Of a stretch of DNA of 64,000 nucleotides, positions 12,897 to 25,282 are shown in pieces. Source of the DNA: Nostocoides sp. HKS02. Lineage in GTDB: Bacteria; Actinomycetota; Actinomycetes; Actinomycetales; Dermatophilaceae. The notes below the pieces were generated by a model that searched no databases, was not told where the DNA came from, and worked only from the letters and a program-made list of their open reading frames with translations. The number at the start of each line of letters is the position of its first letter. Within the stretch, counting starts at the first letter, position 1. The position numbers and the translations under genes are program-made. Location of the stretch: NCBI RefSeq assembly GCF_009707485.1, contig NZ_CP046121.1, positions 682,001 to 746,000 on the forward strand. The letters are read 5' to 3'.

Positions 12897-14159
12897 GTGA
12901 CGAACATCCTCGACGAGCTGAAGTGGCGAGGGCTGGTGGCGCAGACCACCGACGAGTCCGCGTTGCGCCAGGCCCTCGCGGACGGCCCGATCACGGCGTA
13001 CTGCGGGTTCGACCCGACGGCCCCGTCGCTGCACTTCGGAAACCTCGTGCAGCTGATCGTCATGCGCCACCTGCAACGTGCCGGTCACCGGGTGATCTGC
13101 CTCGTGGGCGGTTCGACCGGGTTGATCGGGGATCCGCGGCCGACGGCCGAACGCGTCCTGAAGACCAAGGAGCAGACCGCCGACTGGGTGGCTCGCATCC
13201 AGGAGCAGGTGCGCCCATTCCTCGACTTCGAGGGTGACAACCCCGCGATCATGGTCAACAACCTGGACTGGACCGCACCGCTGTCGGCGCTGGACTTCCT
13301 GCGCGACATCGGCAAGCACTTCCGCGTCAACCAGATGGTCAGGAAGGACGCGGTGGCGGCGCGGTTGAGCTCCGAGGAGGGGATCTCCTACACGGAGTTC
13401 AGCTACCAGATCCTCCAGGGGCTCGACTACCTGCAGCTCTACCGCGACTACGGGTGCACCCTGCAGACCGGTGGACAGGACCAGTGGGGCAATCTCACGG
13501 CGGGCTCGGACCTCATCCACCGCGTCGAGGGGGCGTCCGTCCACCTGCTCACGACCCCGCTGATCACCGACTCCTCGGGCACCAAGTTCGGCAAGAGCGA
13601 GGGCAACGCGATCTGGCTGTCGGCGGACATGACCAGTCCGTACGCCTTCTACCAGTACTGGATCAACATCGAGGACGCCTCGGCGGTCACCCTGCTCAAG
13701 GTGTTCACCGACCGGACGGCCGAGCAGATCGCCGAGCTCGAGCGTTCGCTGGCGGACAAGCCCTTCCTCCGGGAGGCGCAGAAGGCCCTCGCGGCCGACG
13801 TGACCAGCCTCGTCCACGGCCCGGCAGCCACTGCCGCGGTCCAGGCCGCCTCGGAGGCCCTGTTCGGACGAGGGGACGTGCGGCAGCTGGACGCACGCAC
13901 CCTCGCTGACGCCACCGCTGAGCTCCCGGGCGGTGAGGTGAAGGCGGGCATGACGGTCACGGATGCCCTCGTCGCCGTCGGTCTCGTCGAGTCGCGGAAC
14001 GCGGCCCGGCGGGTGATCGGTGACGGGGGAGCGTCTCTGAACAACGTCCGGCTCACCGACCCGGAGCAGCCGCTGGGGGAGGCGGACTTCCTCCACGGCC
14101 AGGTGGCCCTGTTCCGCCGGGGCCGCAAGTCCCTGGCGGCCGGCCGACGCGCGCCCTGA
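12897..14159 (+). CDS. tyrS: Tyrosyl-tRNA synthetase
   Basis: Class I synthetase charging tRNA-Tyr, 420 aa. CGFDPTAPSLHFGNLV contains the HIGH-type motif (HFGN, residues 46-49). YCGFD and the YLQLY...GGQDQWGN block are tyrosine-binding. KFGKS at residues 230-234 is the KMSKS motif. The C-terminal ~70 residues (AGMTVTDALVAVGLVESRNAARRVIGDGG) are an S4-like tRNA-binding domain. GTG start with AAGGAG 9 nt upstream. The 78-nt gap upstream contains GTCGGTACACCGAC, a short hairpin-forming segment, but I see no T-box features. Confidence 0.96.
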   Translation: MTNILDELKWRGLVAQTTDESALRQALADGPITAYCGFDPTAPSLHFGNLVQLIVMRHLQRAGHRVICLVGGSTGLIGDPRPTAERVLKTKEQTADWVARIQEQVRPFLDFEGDNPAIMVNNLDWTAPLSALDFLRDIGKHFRVNQMVRKDAVAARLSSEEGISYTEFSYQILQGLDYLQLYRDYGCTLQTGGQDQWGNLTAGSDLIHRVEGASVHLLTTPLITDSSGTKFGKSEGNAIWLSADMTSPYAFYQYWINIEDASAVTLLKVFTDRTAEQIAELERSLADKPFLREAQKALAADVTSLVHGPAATAAVQAASEALFGRGDVRQLDARTLADATAELPGGEVKAGMTVTDALVAVGLVESRNAARRVIGDGGASLNNVRLTDPEQPLGEADFLHGQVALFRRGRKSLAAGRRAP

Positions 14160-14632
14160 CCCGGTCCGCGTCGCCGCCCCGCAGGCCGCTGACCAGCGGA
14201 TTTGTGTTTTGCGGCGAGCGCCGTCTACTGTTCTCGACGTCAGCCCGACAGGGAGGAACGGACACCACCGCGAGAGCCGAAAAGCCCTTGCGAAGTAGGC
14301 CGGTCCCGGGGCAGACCCCACCGAAAAGCACTGGGAGACCAGCGCACTTCGTAGCGCCCGACAGGGTGGTTCGGAGCCGGCCGAGAGGCTGCTACAGTGG
14401 GAGCCCCGCAGAAAAGCAGCTGAGGAATCAGCACGCCGGACCGCCCGAAACGGTGGTCTGAAGCGAGTCGAGAGACTGCTACAGTGGGACACCTCGCGGA
14501 GAGCCAAGCGCGCTCAATCCACCGCTTCCGACAGGAAGCGCAAGGATTTGACGCCCAAGAGCGAAGCGAGTAACTTAGAAGGGTTGCCCCGGAGGCCGGC
14601 CGAAAGGCTTGCAGATGGTGCGCGTCCGAACC

Positions 14633-14646
14633 TTGAGAACTCAACA
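14633..14646 (+). promoter_or_regulatory. rrn boxA, leader copy
   Basis: TTGAGAACTCAACA matches the mycobacterial rrn boxA (TTTGAGAACTCAAT), the Nus-factor antitermination site. A second copy is in the 16S-23S spacer. nusB, whose product binds boxA, is at 54962. Confidence 0.7.
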
Positions 14647-14757
14647 GCGTGTCAAAAATCGATGCCAATTACCTCGTCTCGAGGTGATGGCCGACCTGGT
14701 CGTCAGACCGGAGAAGCGATCACGTCGAACGAAAATCCTTTGGTTGACAATGAATTT

Positions 14758-14771
14758 CTAGCAATTGCTAG
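14758..14771. repeat. Perfect 14-bp palindrome in the rrn leader
   Basis: CTAGCAATTGCTAG is a perfect palindrome in the AT-rich part of the leader, 74 nt before 16S. It follows TTGACA (14744-14749) and could be an RNA structural element or a protein-binding site; role unknown. Confidence 0.7.
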
Positions 14772-14788
14772 TTGTTCTTGCTCAGTCA

Positions 14789-14837
14789 GTGAAACAACCC
14801 TTCAAGGGTACATGTTTCGTGGTCCTCGGACCACGAG
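14789..14837 (+). other. Two hairpins immediately before 16S rRNA
   Basis: GAAACA-ACCCTTCAAGGGT-ACA-TGTTTC (14789-14816) and CGTGGTCCTCGGACCACG (about 14818-14835) can each fold on themselves. Being directly upstream of 16S they are probably pre-rRNA processing elements; inferred from position and pairing. Confidence 0.5.
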
Positions 14838-14844
14838 CAAAACA

Positions 14845-19870
<5,026 letters not shown>

Positions 19871-19910
19871 CCCGAGATACGGTCGGGAATCCGATTGAAA
19901 TCTCCATAGA

Positions 19911-20028
19911 GTTTCGGCTGTCATAGCGAAGGGGAAACGCCCGGCTCCATTCCGAACCCGGAAGCTAAGCCCTTCAGCGCCGATGGTACTGCACTGGTTA
20001 CGGTGTGGGAGAGTAGGACGCAGCCGGA
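19911..20028 (+). rRNA. 5S ribosomal RNA
   Basis: About 117 nt, starting GTTTCGGCTGTCATAGCG, with the conserved CCCGGCTCCATTCCGAACCC and GAAGCTAAGCCC, and ending GAGTAGGACGCAGCCGGAC. The 5' CGGCTG pairs with 3' CAGCCG. It completes a 16S-23S-5S operon. Confidence 0.95.
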
Positions 20029-20037
20029 CATACTTTC

Positions 20038-20069
20038 AAAAGGGCCTTCCCACGCGGGGAGGCCCTTTT
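20038..20069 (+). terminator. Intrinsic terminator of the rRNA operon
   Basis: AAAAGGGCCTTCCC (20038-20051) and GGGGAGGCCCTTTT (20056-20069) form a 14-bp stem with one G-T pair and a 4-nt ACGC loop. It is followed by GCTTTGTG rather than a long T-run; the stem's own 3' T4 serves as the tail. Confidence 0.9.
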
Positions 20070-20127
20070 GCTTTGTGTCGCCAATAGTTCCGGACGCCGC
20101 GCCGGCGACGAACCCGTCGGCGGTCCG

Positions 20128-20133
20128 TAGACT
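20128..20133 (+). promoter_or_regulatory. Candidate -10 box of the TPR gene
   Basis: TAGACT, a TAnnnT -10 element, about 30 nt before GTG 20164, giving a short leader containing CAAGGAGAG as ribosome binding site. It would start a new unit after the rrn terminator. Confidence 0.5.
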
Positions 20134-20163
20134 TCGTAGGACCGATCACCCAAGGAGAGTTAC

Positions 20164-21222
20164 GTGCCCCAGAACCAGTCAGGCCGACCAGGCCATGGAG
20201 GCGACAGCCGGCGATCGTCCGGGTCGGGCGGTGGTCGCGCGAGCGGGGCGCCCGGTGGCCGTGGCGGGGCGCCGACCGGTGGCCGCGGGGGCGCGGCGAG
20301 CGGTGGCCGTGGCGGGGCGAGCCAGCGACCTGACCGCGGAGGTCAGGGCCGTGGCGCGCAGGGCCGAGCCTCGGGCGAGTTCGACAACGATCGCGGTGGC
20401 CCCAGGCTGGCTCCGAGGAAGCCCAAGCTGCCGGAGCCGCGCATCGCGGAGGGCGTGACCGGCAAGGAGCTCGATCGATCGGTCCACCAGCAGCTGCGGA
20501 CCTTGAGCAAGGAGAACGCCGAGGGCGTGGCCCAGCACCTCGTCATGGCCGCCGCGCTCCTCGACGTCGAAGACTTCGAGGGAGCCGAGGCGCACGCCGA
20601 GACTGCGGTCCGCCGAGCCGGTCGGGTTCCGGCGGCGCGCGAGGCGCTGGGTTTGGTGGCCTACCGCAAGGGGGAGTGGGCGCGCGCACTGAGCGAGTTC
20701 CGCACTGCCCGACGGCTCAGCGGCTCCTCGCACATGCTGCCCCTGATGGTCGACTGTGAACGCGGGCTCGGGCGCCCCGAGCGAGCTCTCGAGCTCGCGA
20801 CCTCTCCCGAGGCACGGACCCTGGCCACCGAGGACCGGGTCGAGCTCGCCATCGTCATCTCGGGCATCCGCCGCGACCTGGGCCAGCCCGACGCGGCTCG
20901 TCAGGCCCTCGAGATCCCCCAGCTGCGCGGAAGCGGACGCAAGCCATGGTCTGCGCGGCTGGCGTATGCCTATGCAGAGACCCTGCTCGGGCTCGGCCTG
21001 GACGACGAGGCACGCGACTGGTTCTCGCGGGCGGCCGCGGCCGACGACGAGCTCGAGACCGATGCGTCGGAGCGGCTCGCCGAGCTGGACGGCGTGGTGC
21101 TCACCGACCTGCTCGATGGCGACGACGACGGTGACGATGACGATAACGGTGCCGACCGCGCTGGTCACCGTCGCGACGACGACCGCGACGCCAGCGACGG
21201 GCGCGCGCGGGACCACGGCTAG
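20164..21222 (+). CDS. Tetratricopeptide-repeat protein with Gly/Arg-rich N-terminus
   Basis: 352 aa, cytoplasmic by appearance. Residues ~15-80 are low-complexity Gly/Arg/Ala with repeated GGRGGA units (an RGG-like, potentially RNA-binding tail). Residues ~100-310 form helical pairs of TPR type (EDFEGAEAHAETAVRRAG, GEWARALSEFRTARRL, GLDDEARDWFSRAAA). The C-terminus is very acidic (DGDDDGDDDDNG). The position before a HAD phosphatase matches mycobacterial Rv1691-Rv1692. GTG start with CAAGGAG 8 nt upstream. TPR domains mediate protein-protein contacts; the partner is unknown. rRNA adjacency plus an RGG-like tail makes a ribosome/RNA role conceivable but unproven. Confidence 0.85.
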   Translation: MPQNQSGRPGHGGDSRRSSGSGGGRASGAPGGRGGAPTGGRGGAASGGRGGASQRPDRGGQGRGAQGRASGEFDNDRGGPRLAPRKPKLPEPRIAEGVTGKELDRSVHQQLRTLSKENAEGVAQHLVMAAALLDVEDFEGAEAHAETAVRRAGRVPAAREALGLVAYRKGEWARALSEFRTARRLSGSSHMLPLMVDCERGLGRPERALELATSPEARTLATEDRVELAIVISGIRRDLGQPDAARQALEIPQLRGSGRKPWSARLAYAYAETLLGLGLDDEARDWFSRAAAADDELETDASERLAELDGVVLTDLLDGDDDGDDDDNGADRAGHRRDDDRDASDGRARDHG

Positions 21223-22239
21223 GTGGGCGCCCCCCTGGTCGACGGCTACCGGGCCGTCGTCTGCGACCTCGACGGGGTGGTCTACCGGGGACCGGAGGCG
21301 GTCGAGCACGCCGTGGCGGCGTTGTCCGAGCTGGCGGTGCCGGTGGTCTATGCCACGAACAACGCCTCGCGGCCGCCCGGGGAGGTGGCCGCTCACCTCA
21401 CCGAGCTCGGCCTGCGGGTGACCGGTCATGAGGTCGTGACCAGCTCGCAAGCGGGCGCCGTCGAGCTGGCGGCTCACCTTCCGGCGGGAGCGCTGATCCT
21501 GGCAGTGGGCGGCGCCGGAGTGGGCGAGGCGCTGCGGCACCAGGGTTTCCGGGTCGTGCTGCCGGCGCAGGTCAACGACGTGGACGAGACCGAGGTCGGG
21601 GGAGTGCTCCAGGGCTATGGCGCGATGGTGAGTGCCACCGACCTGGCCGAGGCGGCATACGCCGTGGCGGGCGGTGCGCTCTGGGTGGCGACCAACACCG
21701 ACCGAACCCTGCCGACCCACCGTGGCACGGCGCCCGGAAACGGCACCCTGGTCGCCGCCGTCCAGGCAGCGACGGGGGCCGAGCCAGTGGTGGTGGGCAA
21801 GCCCCACGCACCGTTGTACCGGTTGTGCGCTGAGCGGCTCGGCATCAGTCCCGGGCAGATGCTCGCGGTCGGCGACCGTCTCGACACGGACATCGCGGGC
21901 GCGGTGGCGGCGGGTATGGACTCGGCGCTGGTGCTCACCGGTGTCGACTCGGTCACCAGCCTGGCCAGTGCCCCGCCTGCGCTGCGGCCCACCTACGTCG
22001 TGCCCGACCTGCGCGGGCTGACGCAGGAGTATGCCGCGGCCGAGACCGACTTCTCGTGGTGGACGTGTGGCGATGACCGGCGTCGGATCGTCGAGGGCGC
22101 CTGGGACGTGGCCCACAAGGGCAGCGACCTCGAGGCGGCCCGCGCGGGGCTGGCCGCGCTGCACGAAGCTCTCGACCTCGGCGAGCTCGACCTGCCCGAG
22201 GTGGCTCGACTGGTGTCGGACATCGACCGCTGGCAGTAG
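21223..22239 (+). CDS. HAD-IIA family phosphatase (NagD-like)
   Basis: 338-aa haloacid-dehalogenase hydrolase. Motif I CDLDGVVYRG (nucleophile Asp15, acid Asp17), motif II VVYATNNASRPP, motif III lysine in VVGKPHAPLY, motif IV VGDRLDTDIAGA. This is subclass IIA (large C2B cap between motifs II and III), as in NagD, phosphoglycolate and p-nitrophenyl phosphatases. The substrate is not predictable from sequence. The start is a GTG directly after the stop of the TPR gene with no gap, so it depends on translational coupling. The C-terminal ~110 residues (after DSVTSLASAP) go beyond the HAD core, as in actinobacterial homologues near tlyA. Confidence 0.9.
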   Translation: MGAPLVDGYRAVVCDLDGVVYRGPEAVEHAVAALSELAVPVVYATNNASRPPGEVAAHLTELGLRVTGHEVVTSSQAGAVELAAHLPAGALILAVGGAGVGEALRHQGFRVVLPAQVNDVDETEVGGVLQGYGAMVSATDLAEAAYAVAGGALWVATNTDRTLPTHRGTAPGNGTLVAAVQAATGAEPVVVGKPHAPLYRLCAERLGISPGQMLAVGDRLDTDIAGAVAAGMDSALVLTGVDSVTSLASAPPALRPTYVVPDLRGLTQEYAAAETDFSWWTCGDDRRRIVEGAWDVAHKGSDLEAARAGLAALHEALDLGELDLPEVARLVSDIDRWQ

Positions 22240-22289
22240 CGTGAGGAGCAGTGAGCCGCATCGAGCCGCTCCACCCGAGGAGGACCGCA

Positions 22290-23075
22290 ATGGCATTCGA
22301 ATCCGTGCGCAGCTACGTCCAGCTGGCCAGTGGTCTGGGTGAGATGACCAAGGCGCGGGCGATGGAGGCGGCGCAGGGGCTGCTGGCACTGCCCGGCGCC
22401 GACGAGGTGACCCGGCGTGCGGTGCAGGCGTCGACTCTCGCCGACCAGCTTCTCGAAGCGGCGCGTGCGAACCGTGCGAACCTGCTCAACCTGGTGCAGG
22501 GCGAAGTCGAGGCCGCGCTGAAACGCGCTGACGTGGCCCGGGTCGCCGACCTCGAGGCAGCTCGGGGCGCCGTCGGGGTGCTCGCCAAGGAGGTCGCCGA
22601 CCTGCGTGCGGCGCTGGCCGCCACCGGCGCGGCGGCGGTCTCCACCGCGGCCCGCAGCCACCTGGCGCGCAGCGTGCCGGGCTCCGCAGCGGTGTCGACC
22701 GCGGCGCGCCGCGCTGCCCCGTCCGCCGTCCCGGCGACTCCGGTCCCGGCGACTCCGGCCACGAGGGCGCCGGCAGCACCGACGACGAAGGCTGCAACCA
22801 CGAAGGCTGCGCCGACCAGGAAGTCGGCTAGCAAAAGGGCAGCTGCCACGAAGCCGGTGACGAAGAAGGCCGCGCCGGCCACCAAGGCGACCACGAAGTC
22901 CGCTGCGAAGAAGGCGACCACGAAGTCGGCTGCGAAGAAGTCCGCTGCGAAGAAGGCGACCACGAAGTCGGCTGCGAAGAAGACCGCGCCGGCAACCAAG
23001 GCGACCACGAAGTCGGCTGCGAAGAAAACCGCTGTGAAGAAGACCACCACGAGCACGAGTAGGGCCACCCCGTGA
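22290..23075 (+). CDS. Histone H1-like / phasin-like Lys-Ala-rich protein
   Basis: 261 aa. Residues ~1-125 form a helical, probably coiled-coil domain (SYVQLASGLGEMTKARAMEA, VEAALKRADVARVADLEA), similar to the poly(3-hydroxyalkanoate) granule/phasin-like helical module. Residues ~165-261 are a tail of KKATTKSAAKK repeats rich in Lys, Ala and Thr, like eukaryotic histone H1 or bacterial AlgP/PhaF tails, which bind DNA. ATG 22290 has GAGGAGGA 6-8 nt upstream and is preferred over GTG 22251. Nucleoid or granule association is inferred. It is co-transcribed upstream of tlyA, nadK and recN. Confidence 0.8.
   Translation: MAFESVRSYVQLASGLGEMTKARAMEAAQGLLALPGADEVTRRAVQASTLADQLLEAARANRANLLNLVQGEVEAALKRADVARVADLEAARGAVGVLAKEVADLRAALAATGAAAVSTAARSHLARSVPGSAAVSTAARRAAPSAVPATPVPATPATRAPAAPTTKAATTKAAPTRKSASKRAAATKPVTKKAAPATKATTKSAAKKATTKSAAKKSAAKKATTKSAAKKTAPATKATTKSAAKKTAVKKTTTSTSRATP
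22863..23045 (+). repeat. In-frame tandem repeats, Lys/Ala tail
   Basis: Imperfect repetition of GCGACCACGAAGTCGGCTGC followed by GAAGAAG (27-bp unit, with 15-bp sub-units TCCGCTGCGAAGAAG), coding the KATTKSAAKK tail. Prone to length variation without loss of frame. Confidence 0.85.
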
Positions 23076-23377
23076 GCGAGCACGACCAGACCGACGACCA
23101 CACCGACGACCACACCGACGAGCAGACGGATCCGTCGCAGACGCCTGAGAGTCCAGCCGCAGCAGCGGTGTCGCACGCCTCCAAGCAGGAGGACCCGGTC
23201 GCCGATGCCGAGGGACGCAGTGGGCTCGGCCCGCACGCGACTGGCGACATCGTCATCGACGCTGCCCTGCAGGACCTGCAGAACGCCCCCAGTGCCGACC
23301 TCGACGCCCAGATCGAGGCCGGGAGCCGCGTCCAGCAGACCCTGCAGTCCCGGCTGTCGGATCTCGGCGGCGCGTGA
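23072..23377 (+). CDS. Small hypothetical protein upstream of tlyA
   Basis: 101 aa, function not recognised. The first ~40 residues are polar and low-complexity (DDHTDDHTDEQTD, from a 12-bp tandem repeat at 23090-23125). The C-terminal ~45 residues (GDIVIDAALQDLQNAP...SRVQQTLQSRLSDL) look helical and are likely the conserved part. GTG start and stop each overlap the neighbour by 4 nt, so it is fully embedded in the HAD-tlyA-nadK-recN block. No signal peptide or membrane segment. Confidence 0.75.
   Translation: MSEHDQTDDHTDDHTDEQTDPSQTPESPAAAAVSHASKQEDPVADAEGRSGLGPHATGDIVIDAALQDLQNAPSADLDAQIEAGSRVQQTLQSRLSDLGGA
23090..23125 (+). repeat. 12-bp tandem repeat, three units
   Basis: Two exact copies of ACCGACGACCAC and a degenerate third (ACCGACGAGCAG), coding for TDDHTDDHTDEQ in the small protein before tlyA. 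Confidence 0.85.
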
Positions 23378-24228
23378 GCCAGACGACCCGGCTGGACCTC
23401 GAGCTGGTGCGACGAGGCCTGGCCCGATCGCGGGGCCACGCCCGCTCGCTCATCGACGCCGGCGACGTCACCGTGGCCGGCGTGGTGGCTGGCAAGCCGT
23501 CGGCGCCGGTCACCGAGGCCGATGTCGTCGACGTCCGCGAGGGGGGACCTCAGTGGGTCAGCCGCGCGGCATACAAGCTGGTCGGTGCCTTCGAGGCGTT
23601 CGGCCCCACGTCCGGCTCCACGTCTGGCCCCCCGTCTGGTGCGTCGCCCGGGGGCCGGCCGCTCGTGGCCACGGGGAAGCACTGCCTGGACGTCGGAGCG
23701 TCGACGGGTGGCTTCACCCAGGTGCTGCTGCACCACGGGGCAGCCCACGTCGTGGCCCTCGACGTCGGCCACGGCCAGCTCGTGGCTGAGGTCGCCGCCG
23801 ACCCCCGGGTGGAGGACCGGCCGGGCACGACCATCCGCGGACTCACCTCGCAGGACATCGGCGGTCCGGTCGACCTGCTCGTCGCGGACCTCAGCTTCAT
23901 CTCGCTCACCCTCGTGCTACCGACCTTCCGCGCCCTGCTGCGCGACGACGGTGACGCCGTCGTCCTCGTCAAGCCGCAGTTCGAGGTGGGCCGCACCCGG
24001 CTCGGCAAGGGCGGCATCGTGCGGTCCCAGGGCGACCGTGCATGGGCCATCACCGAGGTGGCGCGCGCCGCCATCGAGGTCGGACTGCACCCATGGGGCC
24101 TGGTGGCCAGCCCGATCCAGGGTGGTGAGGGGAATGCCGAGTACCTCCTGTGGCTGACCCCCCGCGCCGGTGACGGGATGGGATGGGAGGCTCTGGTGAG
24201 GACAGCAGACGAGGTCAGCGCACCATGA
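23374..24228 (+). CDS. tlyA: rRNA 2'-O-methyltransferase TlyA
   Basis: 2'-O-ribose methyltransferase; in mycobacteria TlyA methylates C1409 of 16S and C1920 of 23S rRNA and sets capreomycin sensitivity. It has an N-terminal S4 RNA-binding domain (LDLELVRRGLARSRGHARSLIDAGDVTV), then VSRAAYKL with a catalytic Lys, then the SAM motif DVGASTGGF (residues 106-114), ADLSFISL and VKPQFEVG. Length is 284 aa; it carries an inserted linker TSGSTSGPPSGASPGG encoded by a 12-bp repeat (23608-23643), between the S4 and Rossmann domains. GTG start overlaps the previous stop. The stop lies inside a triplicated ATGACAGCGCATC repeat. Confidence 0.94.
   Translation: MSQTTRLDLELVRRGLARSRGHARSLIDAGDVTVAGVVAGKPSAPVTEADVVDVREGGPQWVSRAAYKLVGAFEAFGPTSGSTSGPPSGASPGGRPLVATGKHCLDVGASTGGFTQVLLHHGAAHVVALDVGHGQLVAEVAADPRVEDRPGTTIRGLTSQDIGGPVDLLVADLSFISLTLVLPTFRALLRDDGDAVVLVKPQFEVGRTRLGKGGIVRSQGDRAWAITEVARAAIEVGLHPWGLVASPIQGGEGNAEYLLWLTPRAGDGMGWEALVRTADEVSAP
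23608..23643 (+). repeat. 12-bp imperfect tandem repeat in tlyA linker
   Basis: Units ACGTCCGGCTCC, ACGTCTGGCCCC and CCGTCTGGTGCG, coding a Ser/Gly/Pro linker between the S4 and methyltransferase domains; period preserves the frame. Confidence 0.75.
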
Positions 24229-24264
24229 CAGCGCATCATGACAGCGCATCAATGACAGCGAAGG
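24214..24264 (+). repeat. Triplicated segment spanning the tlyA stop
   Basis: Three copies of about 13 bp (CACCATGACAGCG, CATCATGACAGCG, CATCAATGACAGCG). The tlyA stop TGA 24226 lies in the first; the others lie in the 43-nt gap before nadK. Confidence 0.8.
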
Positions 24265-24271
24265 GACGACT

Positions 24272-25231
24272 GTGAACGGACGCAGTGTGAGCGCGGGCGG
24301 CACCGGCCCCCGCAAGATCCTGCTCGTCGCCCACCCCCGACGCCAGGAGGCGACGGACGTCGCGGCCGCGGTCGTCGAGCGGCTCCGGGCAGCGGGCATC
24401 GAGGTCCTCGTCCAACGCGACGAGGCGGCCGCCGTGAACCTGCACCAGCAGCAGGGGGTGACGCTCATCGACGGCGACAACCCCGCCCAGGGGTGTGAGC
24501 TGGTCTGCGTTCTCGGGGGCGACGGCACGATCCTGCGCGGCGCCGAGGTGTCGCGGGGCAGTGGTGCGCCACTGCTCGGGGTCAACCTCGGCCACGTCGG
24601 CTTCCTCGCGGAGGCCGAGCGCGAAGACATCAGCGCGACCGTCGAGCACATCGTGGCGCGCAGCTACACCGTCGAGGAGCGGATGACCCTCGAGGTGAGC
24701 GCGCACGTCAACGGCGACCCGGTCTACTCGAGCTGGGCGCTCAACGAGGTCACCGTGGAGAAGGCCAACCGCGAGCGGATGCTCGAGGTCGTCGCCGAGA
24801 TCGATGGCCGGCCGCTGACGACCTGGGGGTGCGACGGGGTGGTGGTCGCCACCCCCACGGGCTCCACGGCATACGCCTTCTCGGCGGGCGGACCGGTGGT
24901 GTGGCCGGCCGTCGAGGCGTTGTTGCTCGTCCCGATCAGCGCCCACGCCCTGTTCGCCCGACCCCTCGTGGTCGGACCGGACTCCCACCTCGCCCTCGAG
25001 GTGGTCCCTGACACGCTGGGCACGGGTGCCCTGTGGTGCGACGGCCGGCGCGCGGTGGACCTGCCGCCCGGTGCCCGGATCGAGGTCGTCCGGTCGGGTA
25101 CCGCGGTGCGCCTGGCCCGGCTCAGCACCTCACCGTTCACCGACCGGCTCGTGGCCAAGTTCGACCTCAACATCCACGGCTGGCGCGGCACGGCGCGCCT
25201 CGAGGACGCCGCTCGGCTCCAGCAGGCGTGA
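24272..25231 (+). CDS. nadK: NAD kinase
   Basis: ATP- or polyphosphate-dependent phosphorylation of NAD to NADP, cytoplasmic. GGDGT at residues 82-86 is the diagnostic catalytic/phosphate motif. LGVNLGHVGFLAE, the NE motif in WALNEVTVEK and CDGVVVATPTGSTAYAFSAGGP are conserved NAD-binding blocks. Length is 319 aa, normal for actinobacteria. GTG start; GAAGGGACG upstream acts as ribosome binding site. Position between tlyA and recN matches mycobacterial Rv1694-Rv1696. Confidence 0.96.
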   Translation: MNGRSVSAGGTGPRKILLVAHPRRQEATDVAAAVVERLRAAGIEVLVQRDEAAAVNLHQQQGVTLIDGDNPAQGCELVCVLGGDGTILRGAEVSRGSGAPLLGVNLGHVGFLAEAEREDISATVEHIVARSYTVEERMTLEVSAHVNGDPVYSSWALNEVTVEKANRERMLEVVAEIDGRPLTTWGCDGVVVATPTGSTAYAFSAGGPVVWPAVEALLLVPISAHALFARPLVVGPDSHLALEVVPDTLGTGALWCDGRRAVDLPPGARIEVVRSGTAVRLARLSTSPFTDRLVAKFDLNIHGWRGTARLEDAARLQQA

Positions 25232-25282
25232 CGCGGCGCTGCCTGACCGGTGGCAGCGGATCGTCGTGAGAGGGTGTGCTTC

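Larger units (their letters stand above)
14160..14844 (+). promoter_or_regulatory. rRNA operon leader with tandem promoters
   Basis: A 685-nt non-coding stretch between tyrS and 16S rRNA. Three candidate promoters with 17-nt spacers: TTTGTG/TCTACT (14201-14229), TTCGGA/TACAGT (14370-14398) and TCTGAA/TACAGT (14457-14485). The last two lie in an approximately 45-bp duplicated unit (shared GGTGGT, GAGAG-CTGCTACAGTGGGA). A TTGACA at 14744 could mark a fourth. The last ~150 nt are AT-rich and strongly structured. No protein gene is credible here. Confidence 0.65.

Noticed and set aside
20179-22389. 736-codon frame on the - strand opposite the TPR and HAD genes
   Set aside because: Composition is typical of an antisense shadow; both + strand genes have clear motifs and coupling.
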